The notes: a model not told the origin generated them from the letters alone. A stretch of 64,000 nt of DNA from Bacteroidota bacterium (GCA_020160935.1 JAIUPL010000008.1:1-64000); one strand, 5' to 3'. Counted from the stretch's first letter, positions 25,862 to 34,988 are shown. Program-made: numbers and translations.

Positions 25862-27100
25862 TTAAGAGAGGTCAGGTAAATTATTCAGTGTTGCTTCCAC
25901 ATCGATGATGCCCCTGCCAATAGAGCCAGGTAGAGGATTGGTATGGATGTAACTGAGAATGCTTGCTGCCGCATTGCAGGGCCCGGAAGTAACAGGAGTT
26001 ACCAGTAAGGGCTCCTGATCAAGCATACGCGCTATCAGTCCGGTTACGAATGCAGTCGACATAGAGGTGCCGCTATCTACCAGCATGCTGTTGTTCTGAC
26101 CGGCATACAAGGAAGAAATGCCTACTCCGGGAGCGCTGATTACATGGGCGCCATCATTTGAATCAACAGCCTTTACATAAGTTCCTGCCGGAATACCTTT
26201 TTGTACCGATCCTACCGAAACGACATTTTCAAAACCTGCCGGAACATACTCCGCAACATCAACATTGTTGTCGCCGGCAGCACAAACGACCACAATCCCT
26301 TTGGAGCAGGCATAGTCAATGGCGGTTTTCAACGCAGAACCAACAGCAGGATTGGAAGGATCCACCCTGGTGCCCCAACTGGCATTTATTACCCTGGCGT
26401 TCCTTTTGATCGCATAGTACATGGCCGCACAAAGCGTCGAATCGCTGGGGTGGGGATACGCGCGCAGGTTCATAAGTGGCGCATTGTTGGCAACCCCAAC
26501 GGTATGCGTCGTATTGTATAATGCGGCAATAATACCGGCTACATGGGTGCCATGCGAATCGTTGTACCCCAACTGATTGAGCGGAATGGCGGTACCAGAT
26601 GGATTGGTGAGTACGCCATTTTGCCACACAAGATTGGTGAAGTCGCGCCGATTGACCGCAGATGCAAAAGATGCCGGATTGAGGTCGGGATGATTGTGAT
26701 CGATCCCGCTGTCAATAACCGCTACCTTAACGGGATTAACAGATTGATACGCCATCATGCTTCTTCGGTAGCGTATGGCTGTAAACCACCATTTGTTGGT
26801 ACTTTGGGAGGGCATTTTGGCAAACAATTCGTATTCCTGATCATATTGCACAAAATCGACAGCAGGGTCTTGTTGCAAGGACTCGTACAAATTCTGAATC
26901 GATTCTGTCTGTAGTGCTGAACTAATAACCACTGTATTGAACATTTTTTTTTCTAAATCAGTAAAGCTTTTAATGTCAAAACCTTCCTTGGGTTCCATAT
27001 TGTACAGTCTGTGTACCTCAAAGTTTGACTGAACTTTCACGCGATCAAATACCTTGTCGTCATTGAACTGGACGATCAACTTATTATAGTTTGGTGTCAT
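25862..27100 (-). CDS. S8 subtilisin-like serine protease with I9-like prodomain, no signal peptide
   Basis: 412 aa. Residues ~5-95 resemble an I9 inhibitor prodomain (ending LQQDPAVDFVQYDQEYEL). The catalytic triad is D130 (VAVIDSGIDHNHPDL), H183 (DSHGTHVAGIIAAL) and S346 (DSGTSMSTAFVTG). At the oxyanion-hole position the usual AAGN is AAGD (D277, followed by N278), an exchange known in the convertase PC2. No signal peptide or sorting domain is present, so it may stay in the cytosol or use another export route. It is the last gene of a five-gene operon with a NarL-type two-component pair, 25 nt after a membrane protein gene, and is probably the operon's effector. Confidence 0.9.
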   Translation of the reverse strand: MTPNYNKLIVQFNDDKVFDRVKVQSNFEVHRLYNMEPKEGFDIKSFTDLEKKMFNTVVISSALQTESIQNLYESLQQDPAVDFVQYDQEYELFAKMPSQSTNKWWFTAIRYRRSMMAYQSVNPVKVAVIDSGIDHNHPDLNPASFASAVNRRDFTNLVWQNGVLTNPSGTAIPLNQLGYNDSHGTHVAGIIAALYNTTHTVGVANNAPLMNLRAYPHPSDSTLCAAMYYAIKRNARVINASWGTRVDPSNPAVGSALKTAIDYACSKGIVVVCAAGDNNVDVAEYVPAGFENVVSVGSVQKGIPAGTYVKAVDSNDGAHVISAPGVGISSLYAGQNNSMLVDSGTSMSTAFVTGLIARMLDQEPLLVTPVTSGPCNAAASILSYIHTNPLPGSIGRGIIDVEATLNNLPDLS

Positions 27101-27125
27101 GTGCTGAATAATTTAAGGGTGCGCT

Positions 27126-27887
27126 CTAATGTTGTAGATACTTTACATTTCTGGCATAATAGAAACCAAGCGCAGTAAGCAATTGTGCCAATATTTCAAT
27201 CAGGTATTTGGCAATGTTCAACCAGGCATACATCTCATAATCTTCATTGGAAAGGATGTCTCCTGCGAAATACAAAAAAATTCCCAGGATATTGGGGATA
27301 ATCAAACCCAGATTGATCCAGAAATATGGATTATGACCCAAGGGCACCCTGCTTTCATGGTTAAAAATAAACCACATGGATAGCAGAGGCAAGACAAAAC
27401 AGTACAGAGCGGAAACCGTGGAATTGAATCCACCTGCCACATTGTGCCCCTGAATGAAAAAATAATTGATGGTGACGGCAACAAGCAGGGCGACAGATAA
27501 CCATCGCGTTGCGAGTGCCATGGTTACCGATCGCGGCTTTAAAATGAGGTATAAAAACCAGCCCAACAGGGTGAAATTATTGATATGGAAGGTGTATCGA
27601 AGAAAATTGGTATTCGAAATATTACATGCCTTCAATACAGGCACCCAAAATTCCAGATTTCCTTTTACCATCCAGATGAAGGCGGGCTCCAGTGCGTACA
27701 ACAACAGGCTTACCAGCAGAAAAAGCCAGTAGACTTTTAAGGCCTTGTTGAAATACATACGTTTGATGATTCCCACCACCAGTGGCAGAAATGAAACGAC
27801 CGTTACCCCTTTTACAAACAACTGGAGTAATTGATCATAGTACTCTTTCAGAGCAGCAGGGTCGGTAGGTATTACCTGTATAAACAT
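27126..27887 (-). CDS. Seven-helix membrane protein of unknown function
   Basis: 253 aa with about seven predicted membrane helices (for example VVSFLPLVVGIIKR, YWLFLLVSLLLYALEP, TLLGWFLYLILKP, WLSVALLVAVTINYFFI, ALYCFVLPLLSMWFIF, LGLIIPNILGIFLYFA, LIEILAQLLTALGFYYA). I recognise no family motif; the general shape recalls membrane sensor modules of histidine kinases, but no kinase domain follows. It lies 4 nt downstream of the unknown 193-aa gene and 25 nt upstream of the subtilase gene, so it belongs to that operon. It may be the membrane receptor or a substrate of the protease (inference). Confidence 0.75.
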   Translation of the reverse strand: MFIQVIPTDPAALKEYYDQLLQLFVKGVTVVSFLPLVVGIIKRMYFNKALKVYWLFLLVSLLLYALEPAFIWMVKGNLEFWVPVLKACNISNTNFLRYTFHINNFTLLGWFLYLILKPRSVTMALATRWLSVALLVAVTINYFFIQGHNVAGGFNSTVSALYCFVLPLLSMWFIFNHESRVPLGHNPYFWINLGLIIPNILGIFLYFAGDILSNEDYEMYAWLNIAKYLIEILAQLLTALGFYYARNVKYLQH

Positions 27888-27891
27888 ACGC

Positions 27892-28473
27892 TTATGGTAC
27901 TCTTACACCGCTGGTGCCTTCTCCACCAGGGTTGGTGTCATATTCGCCATCCGGGTCTTCGCTGAACATCTGCGGAACGGCATTTTGCAAATAGGCACAG
28001 TACTTCCCGGCATCATCTTTTCCCAGCAGGGTCACCAGAATATTAGGCATCCCTTTGGTAAGATTCATCGAGGCCAGCCCCCTGATGGTATGCGTTTTGG
28101 CAGGCAGATTGAGCCGTTTGATTTCGCCGTCAAAAAATGGTTTGGACAGCACAAAACAGCGGTCGTTTTCCTTCAAAGCAGGCGGATTGTTTTTGTCAAA
28201 GGAAATCCATCGACCGGTAACCTTGTTGGAATTGTCTATTTTTTTTACCAAAAAGGCTGCTTCTCCTGTTTTTTTGAACAACTGTGTCAGTTTCCAGTAC
28301 TCGATGGGGAAAACCTTTCGGCGCCTTCCTCCCAGGTCTTCATCTGACCAGTATTGATCAAAAAACTTTGTTCTTTCATCGATGGAGAACATCTTGAGTG
28401 TCTGGTTTCCGCTTTTCTCAACCCGCGGATTTTCCTGAATGGTGTTTGAAGTGATGACATTATTGTTTGCCAT
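27892..28473 (-). CDS. Hypothetical soluble protein in the subtilase operon
   Basis: 193 aa from the ATG at 28473 (MANNNVITSNTIQENP); the longer frame adds 40 basic residues and is less likely. The middle is moderately charged (KFFDQYWSDEDLGGRRRK, YWKLTQLFKKTGEAAFLVKK), the C-terminus is an acidic Gly/Pro tail (SEDPDGEYDTNPGGEGTSG). There is no signal peptide, membrane helix or known motif. It starts 31 nt after the NarL-type regulator and ends 4 nt before the membrane protein, so it is co-transcribed with both. It could be an adaptor or protease substrate, but nothing proves it. Confidence 0.65.
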   Translation of the reverse strand: MANNNVITSNTIQENPRVEKSGNQTLKMFSIDERTKFFDQYWSDEDLGGRRRKVFPIEYWKLTQLFKKTGEAAFLVKKIDNSNKVTGRWISFDKNNPPALKENDRCFVLSKPFFDGEIKRLNLPAKTHTIRGLASMNLTKGMPNILVTLLGKDDAGKYCAYLQNAVPQMFSEDPDGEYDTNPGGEGTSGVRVP

Positions 28474-28504
28474 AATTCCAGATGGTTGCGTTGTGAACGA
28501 TGCT

Positions 28505-29140
28505 TCAAATAATTTTTTTTTGAATGGCTTCACGTACGGCTTCCGGGGCGGAGTTGACATGCAGTTTTTTGTAGATCTCTTTAATGTGATCACCTACAGT
28601 ATCTATGTGAATAAGTAATTTATCAGCAATCATTTTTCTGCTCATTCCTTCTACCATTGCACGCAAAACGTCTTTTTGACGGTCTGTGAGCGATACGTAT
28701 CCCGGTTGCACCTGCACGATATGGCTTTGCATCAATTTATACACCTTCGTGGCCAGCGAGGGCGTCAGATACCTGCCTCCCTGATGCACCTCCCGGATGG
28801 CCTGATGAATATCGTCGGCACTGCTGCTTTTCAATACATAACCGTATGCACTGGCACAGAGCGCAGCAAAAATCTTGTCGTCGTCATCGAATGACGTGAG
28901 CATCAACACCCGCGTCTGGCTGGATGCTGCACTGATTTCCTGAAGCGCCTCCAGGCCGCTTTTTCCGGGCATCTGAATATCCATCAGTACTACATCCGGC
29001 TTGTACTCCAGCACGTGTTTTGCAGCATTGTTGGCGTGGTCAAAACTGGCCGCTACATAAATGTCGTCGGAGGTATTAAAGAAATCGATGAGGCTCTTTC
29101 GGAAGTTTTTGTTGTCGTCGAAAAGGATTATTCGGATCAT
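28505..29140 (-). CDS. NarL/LuxR-family response regulator
   Basis: 211 aa from the ATG at 29140, which gives the standard receiver start MIRIILFDDN. D8/D9 form the acidic pair, D54 in VVLMDIQMPGKSG is the phospho-acceptor, T in VLMLTSFDDDD and K in GYVLKSSS complete the site. The C-terminal LuxR-type helix-turn-helix reads LTDRQKDVLRAMVEGMSRKM then IHIDTVGDHIKEIYKKLHV. It is the partner of the sensor kinase encoded 80 nt upstream and should control this operon or other targets. The operon continues into two unknown genes and the subtilase. Confidence 0.92.
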   Translation of the reverse strand: MIRIILFDDNKNFRKSLIDFFNTSDDIYVAASFDHANNAAKHVLEYKPDVVLMDIQMPGKSGLEALQEISAASSQTRVLMLTSFDDDDKIFAALCASAYGYVLKSSSADDIHQAIREVHQGGRYLTPSLATKVYKLMQSHIVQVQPGYVSLTDRQKDVLRAMVEGMSRKMIADKLLIHIDTVGDHIKEIYKKLHVNSAPEAVREAIQKKII

Positions 29141-29220
29141 TTGGCGTACGTGTTTTTTGTGATACAAAAGTAGAGGGCAAAAAAAGAACGGAAAATCCCC
29201 GAAATGGGGGAGGGGGCTAT

Positions 29221-30363
29221 TTACATTTGAGGAATAAGCATTTGCAATCGGACACCTTTTCCTGGCGCCGTATCTACCTGCAATTCGATCATTTGCTCTT
29301 TAGCCCGCCAGAAATAGTTGTTCACGCCACTGCCATTTCGTTCAGCCTCCAGATCGAAACCAATACCGTTATCGCTTATTTCGAGCAGAATACCATCCGG
29401 GTGCGGACCAATCAGCACCTTCACTTCCGTGGCCTGCGCGTGTTTGTAGATATTGTGAACGGCCTCTTTGAAGATTTTAAACACTGTGTGCCGTTGTTCC
29501 ATCGTGATTTTCAGCGTCTTGTCGTGTGGTAATGTGCTGTCGAATGTTATCCTGATCTGTTGGGGTTCCAGCATCTGATACACAAACTTCCTCATCCGCT
29601 GGAACAGTTCATCGCTGCTGTCTTTTTCAGGTTTGATGGCCCATACCGTGTCCGACAAGTTGTTTTGGGTATCGCTCAGGGTTTGCCTGATGTCCTGTAT
29701 GGATTTGGAAAAATCGTCCGGCGAAATATTTCTGCGGCGTTCGAGCGTCGTCATGGAAATAGCAATACCGCTCAGGTCAGAACTGACTTCATCGTGCAGA
29801 TCGGCCGCAATACGGTTGCGTATTTGTTGCAGCGACAAGGATTGGCGGGTTTTGTCGAGTATCCAAAACAATGCAACGACAGCAATAATGAGCAATACGC
29901 TCACAAGAATCGCCGGCGCAAACCAGTTCTGTTCCGCGATGGATTGTTTCACCTGGATTGGCAGAATCTGATGTGGAGAACACATGCCGTTTTTCTGATA
30001 CCAGTATTCCAGTTGATATTGCCCACCTGGCAAAAAGGTGTAGGAAATTTGAGGGTAAATGCTGGAAATACCGCAAGGGCTGAGCCCTTTCACAGCGAGT
30101 TTGAAAAAATGGGAATCCGCCTGCATGGGTTGAAGTTCAATCATAAACTCCTCGTCGCTGGCTTGCATGACGATGGTGTCAGACGCTTGTGGTCTGCCAT
30201 TTACCAGGATTCTGGAAACAACGGGGGGCATTAAAGCAGCATCGATATTTCCCTCGGGGGGGCAAACCCTGAGTGGTGGCTCCGCCATACAACCTGTCAG
30301 CAACAGACTTCTTAAAAATAGATAGAATACACACCCGGGAAAAAATACCGAAGGGGATTTCAT
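29221..30363 (-). CDS. NarL-type sensor histidine kinase (HisKA_3), lipoprotein-like N-terminus
   Basis: 380 aa. A signal sequence ends in a possible lipobox (LLLTGC). Residues ~45-140 form a periplasmic beta domain like the Y_Y_Y domain that ends large hybrid sensors, here without the propeller (SYTFLPGGQYQLEYWY). One membrane helix spans ~147-168. The HisKA_3 domain has H190 in RIAADLHDEVSSDLSG; the ATPase domain has the N-box FKIFKEAVHNIYKHA and G1 SDNGIGFD. If the N-terminus is really lipidated the topology would be unusual, so an uncleaved helix is also possible. It is the first gene of the five-gene subtilase operon. Confidence 0.9.
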   Translation of the reverse strand: MKSPSVFFPGCVFYLFLRSLLLTGCMAEPPLRVCPPEGNIDAALMPPVVSRILVNGRPQASDTIVMQASDEEFMIELQPMQADSHFFKLAVKGLSPCGISSIYPQISYTFLPGGQYQLEYWYQKNGMCSPHQILPIQVKQSIAEQNWFAPAILVSVLLIIAVVALFWILDKTRQSLSLQQIRNRIAADLHDEVSSDLSGIAISMTTLERRRNISPDDFSKSIQDIRQTLSDTQNNLSDTVWAIKPEKDSSDELFQRMRKFVYQMLEPQQIRITFDSTLPHDKTLKITMEQRHTVFKIFKEAVHNIYKHAQATEVKVLIGPHPDGILLEISDNGIGFDLEAERNGSGVNNYFWRAKEQMIELQVDTAPGKGVRLQMLIPQM

Positions 30364-30598
30364 ATCGACAATAATTGGCGCAAAGCCTTTTAATAAAAGA
30401 AAAGAATAAGGACTAAGGAGTTAAAGAAATATTATGCAGCATTGCGCCACCCCATACAAGATGAGTGCGCGCTATGGTGAAAAACAGTAAAAGTTAGTAG
30501 ATTAGATTATGAAAGAGTCCGGCAGGGAAGAGTGATTCGGCCCTCCAATGTAAGCGTCCGGTGAATATATAAACAAATATTTTACAGGAAAATCTGAT

Positions 30599-31327
30599 TC
30601 AGTGCTTCTTTTGCCCCAAGGCCTGCATCAGCGTATCCACGGAGGCGTCGCTCACCGGAATTTGGTGGGTACCAATCTGGATAGCCTGGCTGCGGATGGA
30701 TTCAATTTTGTCCAGATGCACCAGAAATGATTTGTGTACCCGCATGAATTTTCGGGCGGGCAATTTTTCTTCAATAGCTTTCAGGGTGCTTTTGGTAATG
30801 ATGGGTTTGGGGGCGCCAGAAAGAAATATTTTCACATAGTCCTTCATGCTTTCGACATGGGTAATGTCGGGTACCGATATTTTGACCAGGGCGTATTCTA
30901 CATTTACAAAAAAGGATTCTTCTCCGGGAGGTGCTGACGAAGTAGTTTGTTGTTCCAGGGCCACCCTTTTTTGCTTTTCTTCCAGCGCTTTCAGGGCGGC
31001 TTTGGTAAAACGCTCCATACTCACGGGTTTCATCACATAATCGATCACATCCAGGTCGTAGCCCTGCACGGCAAAATTGGAATAGGCCGTTACCAGAATC
31101 GTCATGGGCTTGTCGCGCAGGCTTTGCAGAAACTGTGTGCCCAGCATGCCCGGCATCTGAATATCCAGAAACATGAGATCTACAGCCTGTTCCTGCAACA
31201 TTTGCATGGCCTCAAACGGGTTCTTGCAGGTACCAACCAGTTGAAGAAACGGTAGTTGTTGCACGCTTTCTTCCAGGAGTTTGCGCGCCAGACTTTCGTC
31301 GTCTACGATAATGCATGTCAGTGTCAT
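30599..31327 (-). CDS. LytTR-family response regulator
   Basis: 242 aa. The receiver domain has D9/D10, phospho-acceptor D55 (LMFLDIQMPGMLG), T in ILVTAYSNFAV and K in YVMKPVS. A linker rich in Gln/Glu/Ser is followed by the LytTR domain from about residue 140 (FFVNVEYALVKISVPDITHV, then FMRVHKSFLVHLDKIESI). The start overlaps the stop of the upstream kinase gene by 4 nt (ATGA), so translation is coupled. The pair follows a TonB-dependent receptor gene; together they form a three-gene operon that probably responds to something taken up or sensed at the outer membrane. Confidence 0.92.
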   Translation of the reverse strand: MTLTCIIVDDESLARKLLEESVQQLPFLQLVGTCKNPFEAMQMLQEQAVDLMFLDIQMPGMLGTQFLQSLRDKPMTILVTAYSNFAVQGYDLDVIDYVMKPVSMERFTKAALKALEEKQKRVALEQQTTSSAPPGEESFFVNVEYALVKISVPDITHVESMKDYVKIFLSGAPKPIITKSTLKAIEEKLPARKFMRVHKSFLVHLDKIESIRSQAIQIGTHQIPVSDASVDTLMQALGQKKH

Positions 31328-32346
31328 GTGTCAATGTGCAGATGGACAGTAAACCAGCCGTTTTCGCTGGCGATGTGCAGGACGTGCGAATCAGGATAAA
31401 GCAATTCGAGGCGTCTTCTTACATTTCTCAGACCGATTCCTGTGCCTGCATCTTTCAGGTCGGCCGTGGCAGGCGCCACCTTGTTTTTTACCGAAAGGTC
31501 GAGGCCGTTGTCCCTGATTTTCAAATCGATGTCGATCAGTGGATTTTCCAGCATGCTCACACCGTGTTTGTAGGCATTTTCTACAAAAGGAATCAGCAGC
31601 ATGGGTTCGATCAACTGATCGGTAGCGGTTCCGTCGATGTGGAACCTGATTTCGACGTCTTCCTCAAAGCGGATTTTTTGCAGTTCTATGTAATTCTGAA
31701 GGTAGGCTATCTCCTTTTCCAGCGGTATGCGGGCATTTTCCGATTCATACAACATGTATCGCATGAGTTCGGACAGTTTGATGATGACGGGTTCTGCCAG
31801 TTCCGATTTGGATCGGATGAGGTACACCAGGCTGTTCAGCACGTTAAAAATAAAGTGCGGACTGATTTGGGAGCGCAGAAAAGACAACTCCGATTGCAGG
31901 CGCTCCTGTTTTTTTTCCTGTTGTTTTTGTTCTTGCCGCACCACATAATTCAACAGCCCGTAGCCTGTACTGATGGCGGCTACCATGACAAGTGCGAGCG
32001 TGCCTTTCATCATAACTTTATGGCCATTCCAGTCGGTGATCGTTCCCTGGCATTCACCCATCCACATAAAAATGTGGTAATGGAAAAAACTGAATGCAGC
32101 CAGAACACCCATGAGTGACCAGAAATACACCACGGCTCCTTTTTTGGGGAAAATATGCGGAATCAGCCATTCCGTATTCAACAGAAAGAGAGGTAAATGA
32201 GTGCTCAGGATCATGCTGCAAATCATGATCGTTCTGTTTATCAGTTCTTCGTCCCGCGCATTCGACACAGACAAAAAAATCCATATGCTCCACAGGCTCA
32301 TGTGAAACAGTACTTTTTTCTGCGTATCTGTAATCTGAACTTTCAT
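31324..32346 (-). CDS. LytS/YehU-type sensor histidine kinase
   Basis: 340 aa. Four predicted membrane helices fill residues ~10-145 (MSLWSIWIFLSV, IMICSMILSTHLPLFLL, VVYFWSLMGVLAAFSFF, LALVMVAAISTGYGLLNY), with little outside the membrane. A coiled-coil segment (RQEQKQQEKKQERL) leads into the His-kinase domain: FLRSQISPHFIFNVLNSLVY with the phospho-His, N-box LLIPFVENAYKHG and G-box AGTGIGLRNVRRRLELLY. It lies 8 nt after the TonB receptor gene and overlaps the regulator gene by 4 nt, so receptor, kinase and regulator are made together. Confidence 0.92.
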   Translation of the reverse strand: MKVQITDTQKKVLFHMSLWSIWIFLSVSNARDEELINRTIMICSMILSTHLPLFLLNTEWLIPHIFPKKGAVVYFWSLMGVLAAFSFFHYHIFMWMGECQGTITDWNGHKVMMKGTLALVMVAAISTGYGLLNYVVRQEQKQQEKKQERLQSELSFLRSQISPHFIFNVLNSLVYLIRSKSELAEPVIIKLSELMRYMLYESENARIPLEKEIAYLQNYIELQKIRFEEDVEIRFHIDGTATDQLIEPMLLIPFVENAYKHGVSMLENPLIDIDLKIRDNGLDLSVKNKVAPATADLKDAGTGIGLRNVRRRLELLYPDSHVLHIASENGWFTVHLHIDT

Positions 32347-32354
32347 TTTCAGGT

Positions 32355-34841
32355 TTAATTCCCGCTAAAATCGGGTATTTCTTCTACTTGTTGTTTTTTA
32401 TTTCCTTTTCTGGAAGCGAGCCCGTCGGCATTGCCAAATGCAAACTGCAATGCTACCTTGAAAAAGCGGCTATCGCGCCGGCGCATGGCTTCCTGATAAA
32501 AAGTAGGCTGCTCCAAAATGGTAATGTTGCGACGGGAATCGAACACATCGTTGACGGAGAACACCAGGTTGGCAGCATTGCGAAACAAGGTTTTTTTCAC
32601 CGCCACATCCATAAAAGCAACACCCTGGCGCGTGCCTTGCGGATTGGGACGATTTCCCTCGAAAGCGCCGTTCAACTGCACCGAAAAACCCGCCGGTAGT
32701 TTGTAACTGACACCGGCCTTGGCATTGGCCGTCCAGCCGCTGTTGCTAAACGTGTCGACCGCTACATTGAAATGGAAGACGTTGGCATTGAGCATGAGTT
32801 CGAGGTTTTTGCCAAATGCCAGTTTCAACGTGTTGTCGAGGCCGTAGTTGAGTTCGTTTTTGCCGTTTACAAATGTGGTAATCAATATGGTTGGATCGTC
32901 TTCCGAAGGAAGCGTAAGTGGTTTCAACGTATTGGTTTCGTTGCTCACGTACAGGGTACTCAACCAGTTGTGTGCCCCGAAAATGCGATTGAAATTCAAT
33001 TCGGCCAGGTTGACAAACTCGGGTTGCAGGTTGGGATTGCCGAGTTGGATATTTTGTTTGTCGTTGGCTTGCACGCCCGGCGTCAGTTGACGCGGATTGG
33101 GGCGTTGTATTTTTCGACTGAAATTGAGACCCAATTCCGTCCGCTCATCCAGTTTTTTGGATACATGCAGCGAAGGAAACAGTGAGCGCAACACATCGCG
33201 GGCCGTACTGCCGGGATATTGATACCCGAAATCCGAAGTGCCTTCCAGTCGCGAGATGCCCGTCATGCCAGAGGTTTCGAAGCGCACACCTGCCTGATAA
33301 TCAATGCCGTATTTCCAGCGGCCTGTGTAGGAAACGTAAGCGGCCTGAATATTTTCCGTGATGCGGGTGTCCTGCGACAACAGATCATTGAGCAGGTAAG
33401 CACTCGTAGCGTAATCGTAATCGCTGAAAAAATAACCCTGGTCGCGGCTGCTGAAAAAACTTCTGACGCCCATTTCCAGTTTGCTGGAATCGTTCACAGG
33501 CCGCACGTAATCCATTTGAAACACCCATTGTTCGTTTTTCCCCGAGCCCTGAATGTCGGCCAGTTCGGGAAAGCCGGGCAACATCTCTCCGCCTGCGTCA
33601 AAACCGCTGGTGTTCCAGTTGCCGGAATTGGAAGTAGTTCCCCAGGCGTAGTTCAAAAGCGTGGTCAGCGACTTTCCGGGTGTGGCAAACTGCTTTTTCC
33701 ATTGTGCTTCTACATTGTTTCTGGCAAAATCGTTGCCCGAATAGGTGTTTCGAACGCCGAAGCCGGTGCGCAGCCGTTCGGACGAGAGGTATTCATACGA
33801 TTGCACGACGGGAATATTGAACCGCCCACCCGAAACAGTACCCGACAGCGACAAGGCATTGCGGTTGTCGAGCGCATAATCGATGTTGAGTCGGCCGCTT
33901 TGAAAAGCGTTGTCGTACACTACATCGGACTGCTGGTTGAAATAATCCAGCACCGTACTGGTGCCTGCTGCCAAATTGCTGCGGTAGACGTACGCATTTG
34001 TTACTGCTTTCGAAGCGTTCAGGTTGTAAAATGCGGAGATATTCCATTTGCCCAGGTTGGCATTCAGGTTGAGCATGCCGTTATATCGATCCTGCGTACC
34101 CACTCCAATATTGGCTATGCCCGAGAAGCCTGGCTTGCGGTTCTTTTTGAGCACAATATTCACGATGCCGCCCATGGTGGCTGCCTCATATTTAGCAGAA
34201 GGATTGGAAATGACTTCTACGGATTCGATTTGATCGGAAGGTATCTGGTTGAGCGACAACAGGGTAGGTTTTCCGTCGACATAAATTGTGGCATCCTTGT
34301 CGCGCAATTTGGCAATGCCGTCTATATCGACCGTCACGGAAGGTACATTTTTAAGGACGTCTTCTGCTGTGCCGCCTGTGGCAGTGATGTTTTTTTCAAC
34401 GTTAAACACCCTTTTTTCGAGGCTGATAGAAGTGGTTGCCTTATCGGCTCGGACATCCACTGTGCTGAGCATTTGTGCATCAGGCGACATGGCGAGGTTG
34501 CCCAAATCGATGGACGTGGCATTGGGCGCAGCAAGGCGGGCGGTTTTCACCACTTCCTTGTTGCCCATGTAGGCGATTTTTACCTTGAAAGCGCCCATTG
34601 GCAGGCCGGTAATGTTGAAATCGCCGTTTTCCAGCGTCAATCCGCCACCCAGCAGGCTATCGCGGCCATTTGGCAAAATCAGCCACGCCGATGCGGATGC
34701 ATAGGCTATGGGCTGCTTTGTGCTGGCATCTACCACTTTTCCGTACAAGCGACCGATAGACGGCCCGGCACCTGGAATTTTTTGTGCTGTTACAGAACCG
34801 GCCAGCAACAAACAAATAAAAAGCAACGATACGTTTTTCAT
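32355..34841 (-). CDS. TonB-dependent outer-membrane receptor with carboxypeptidase-like N-domain
   Basis: 828 aa. Signal peptide MKNVSLLFICLLLAGSVTAQ. Residues ~28-115 are a carboxypeptidase-regulatory-like beta sandwich (LYGKVVDASTKQPIAYASAS). The plug has EDVLKNVPSVTVDIDGIAKL and VEVISNPSAKYEAATMGGIV; the rest is a long beta barrel of the OMP_b-brl_3 type ending near RFFKVALQFAFGN, with a short soluble tail. The TonB box is not distinct. The substrate is unknown. No SusD partner lies beside it, so it is not a classical sugar pair. It is the first gene of an operon with a LytS/LytR pair, with a -7 box at 34898. Confidence 0.88.
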   Translation of the reverse strand: MKNVSLLFICLLLAGSVTAQKIPGAGPSIGRLYGKVVDASTKQPIAYASASAWLILPNGRDSLLGGGLTLENGDFNITGLPMGAFKVKIAYMGNKEVVKTARLAAPNATSIDLGNLAMSPDAQMLSTVDVRADKATTSISLEKRVFNVEKNITATGGTAEDVLKNVPSVTVDIDGIAKLRDKDATIYVDGKPTLLSLNQIPSDQIESVEVISNPSAKYEAATMGGIVNIVLKKNRKPGFSGIANIGVGTQDRYNGMLNLNANLGKWNISAFYNLNASKAVTNAYVYRSNLAAGTSTVLDYFNQQSDVVYDNAFQSGRLNIDYALDNRNALSLSGTVSGGRFNIPVVQSYEYLSSERLRTGFGVRNTYSGNDFARNNVEAQWKKQFATPGKSLTTLLNYAWGTTSNSGNWNTSGFDAGGEMLPGFPELADIQGSGKNEQWVFQMDYVRPVNDSSKLEMGVRSFFSSRDQGYFFSDYDYATSAYLLNDLLSQDTRITENIQAAYVSYTGRWKYGIDYQAGVRFETSGMTGISRLEGTSDFGYQYPGSTARDVLRSLFPSLHVSKKLDERTELGLNFSRKIQRPNPRQLTPGVQANDKQNIQLGNPNLQPEFVNLAELNFNRIFGAHNWLSTLYVSNETNTLKPLTLPSEDDPTILITTFVNGKNELNYGLDNTLKLAFGKNLELMLNANVFHFNVAVDTFSNSGWTANAKAGVSYKLPAGFSVQLNGAFEGNRPNPQGTRQGVAFMDVAVKKTLFRNAANLVFSVNDVFDSRRNITILEQPTFYQEAMRRRDSRFFKVALQFAFGNADGLASRKGNKKQQVEEIPDFSGN

Positions 34842-34897
34842 CTCTGATATGATTCAACCGTGCAGCAAAGGCACGGACTCTTGTAATAATGTTGTTG

Positions 34898-34905
34898 CAA
34901 AGGTA
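34898..34905 (-). promoter_or_regulatory. -7 box (TACCTTTG) of the TonB-receptor/LytSR operon
   Basis: A perfect match to TAnnTTTG, 56 nt upstream of the receptor ATG, implying a leader of about 50 nt. No clear -33 TTG at the usual spacing. Confidence 0.5.
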
Positions 34906-34988
34906 AAAGCAGGGGCGCTCCGCTATTCGAGGTGGCGACCATCAGGGCAATTGTAGAGATGAAAAAGGGAAATGCGGCGCTTCGGAAC

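Noticed and set aside
25862-30363. The subtilase operon as a phage-defence or toxin-antitoxin system
   Set aside because: There are no nucleases, NTPases or known effector domains, and the flanking genes are not defence genes; a signalling operon is the more modest reading.
33219-34847. 542-codon frame on the plus strand opposite the TonB receptor
   Set aside because: It is the antisense shadow of a clear beta-barrel gene, and its translation is Cys/His/Gly-rich without any domain.
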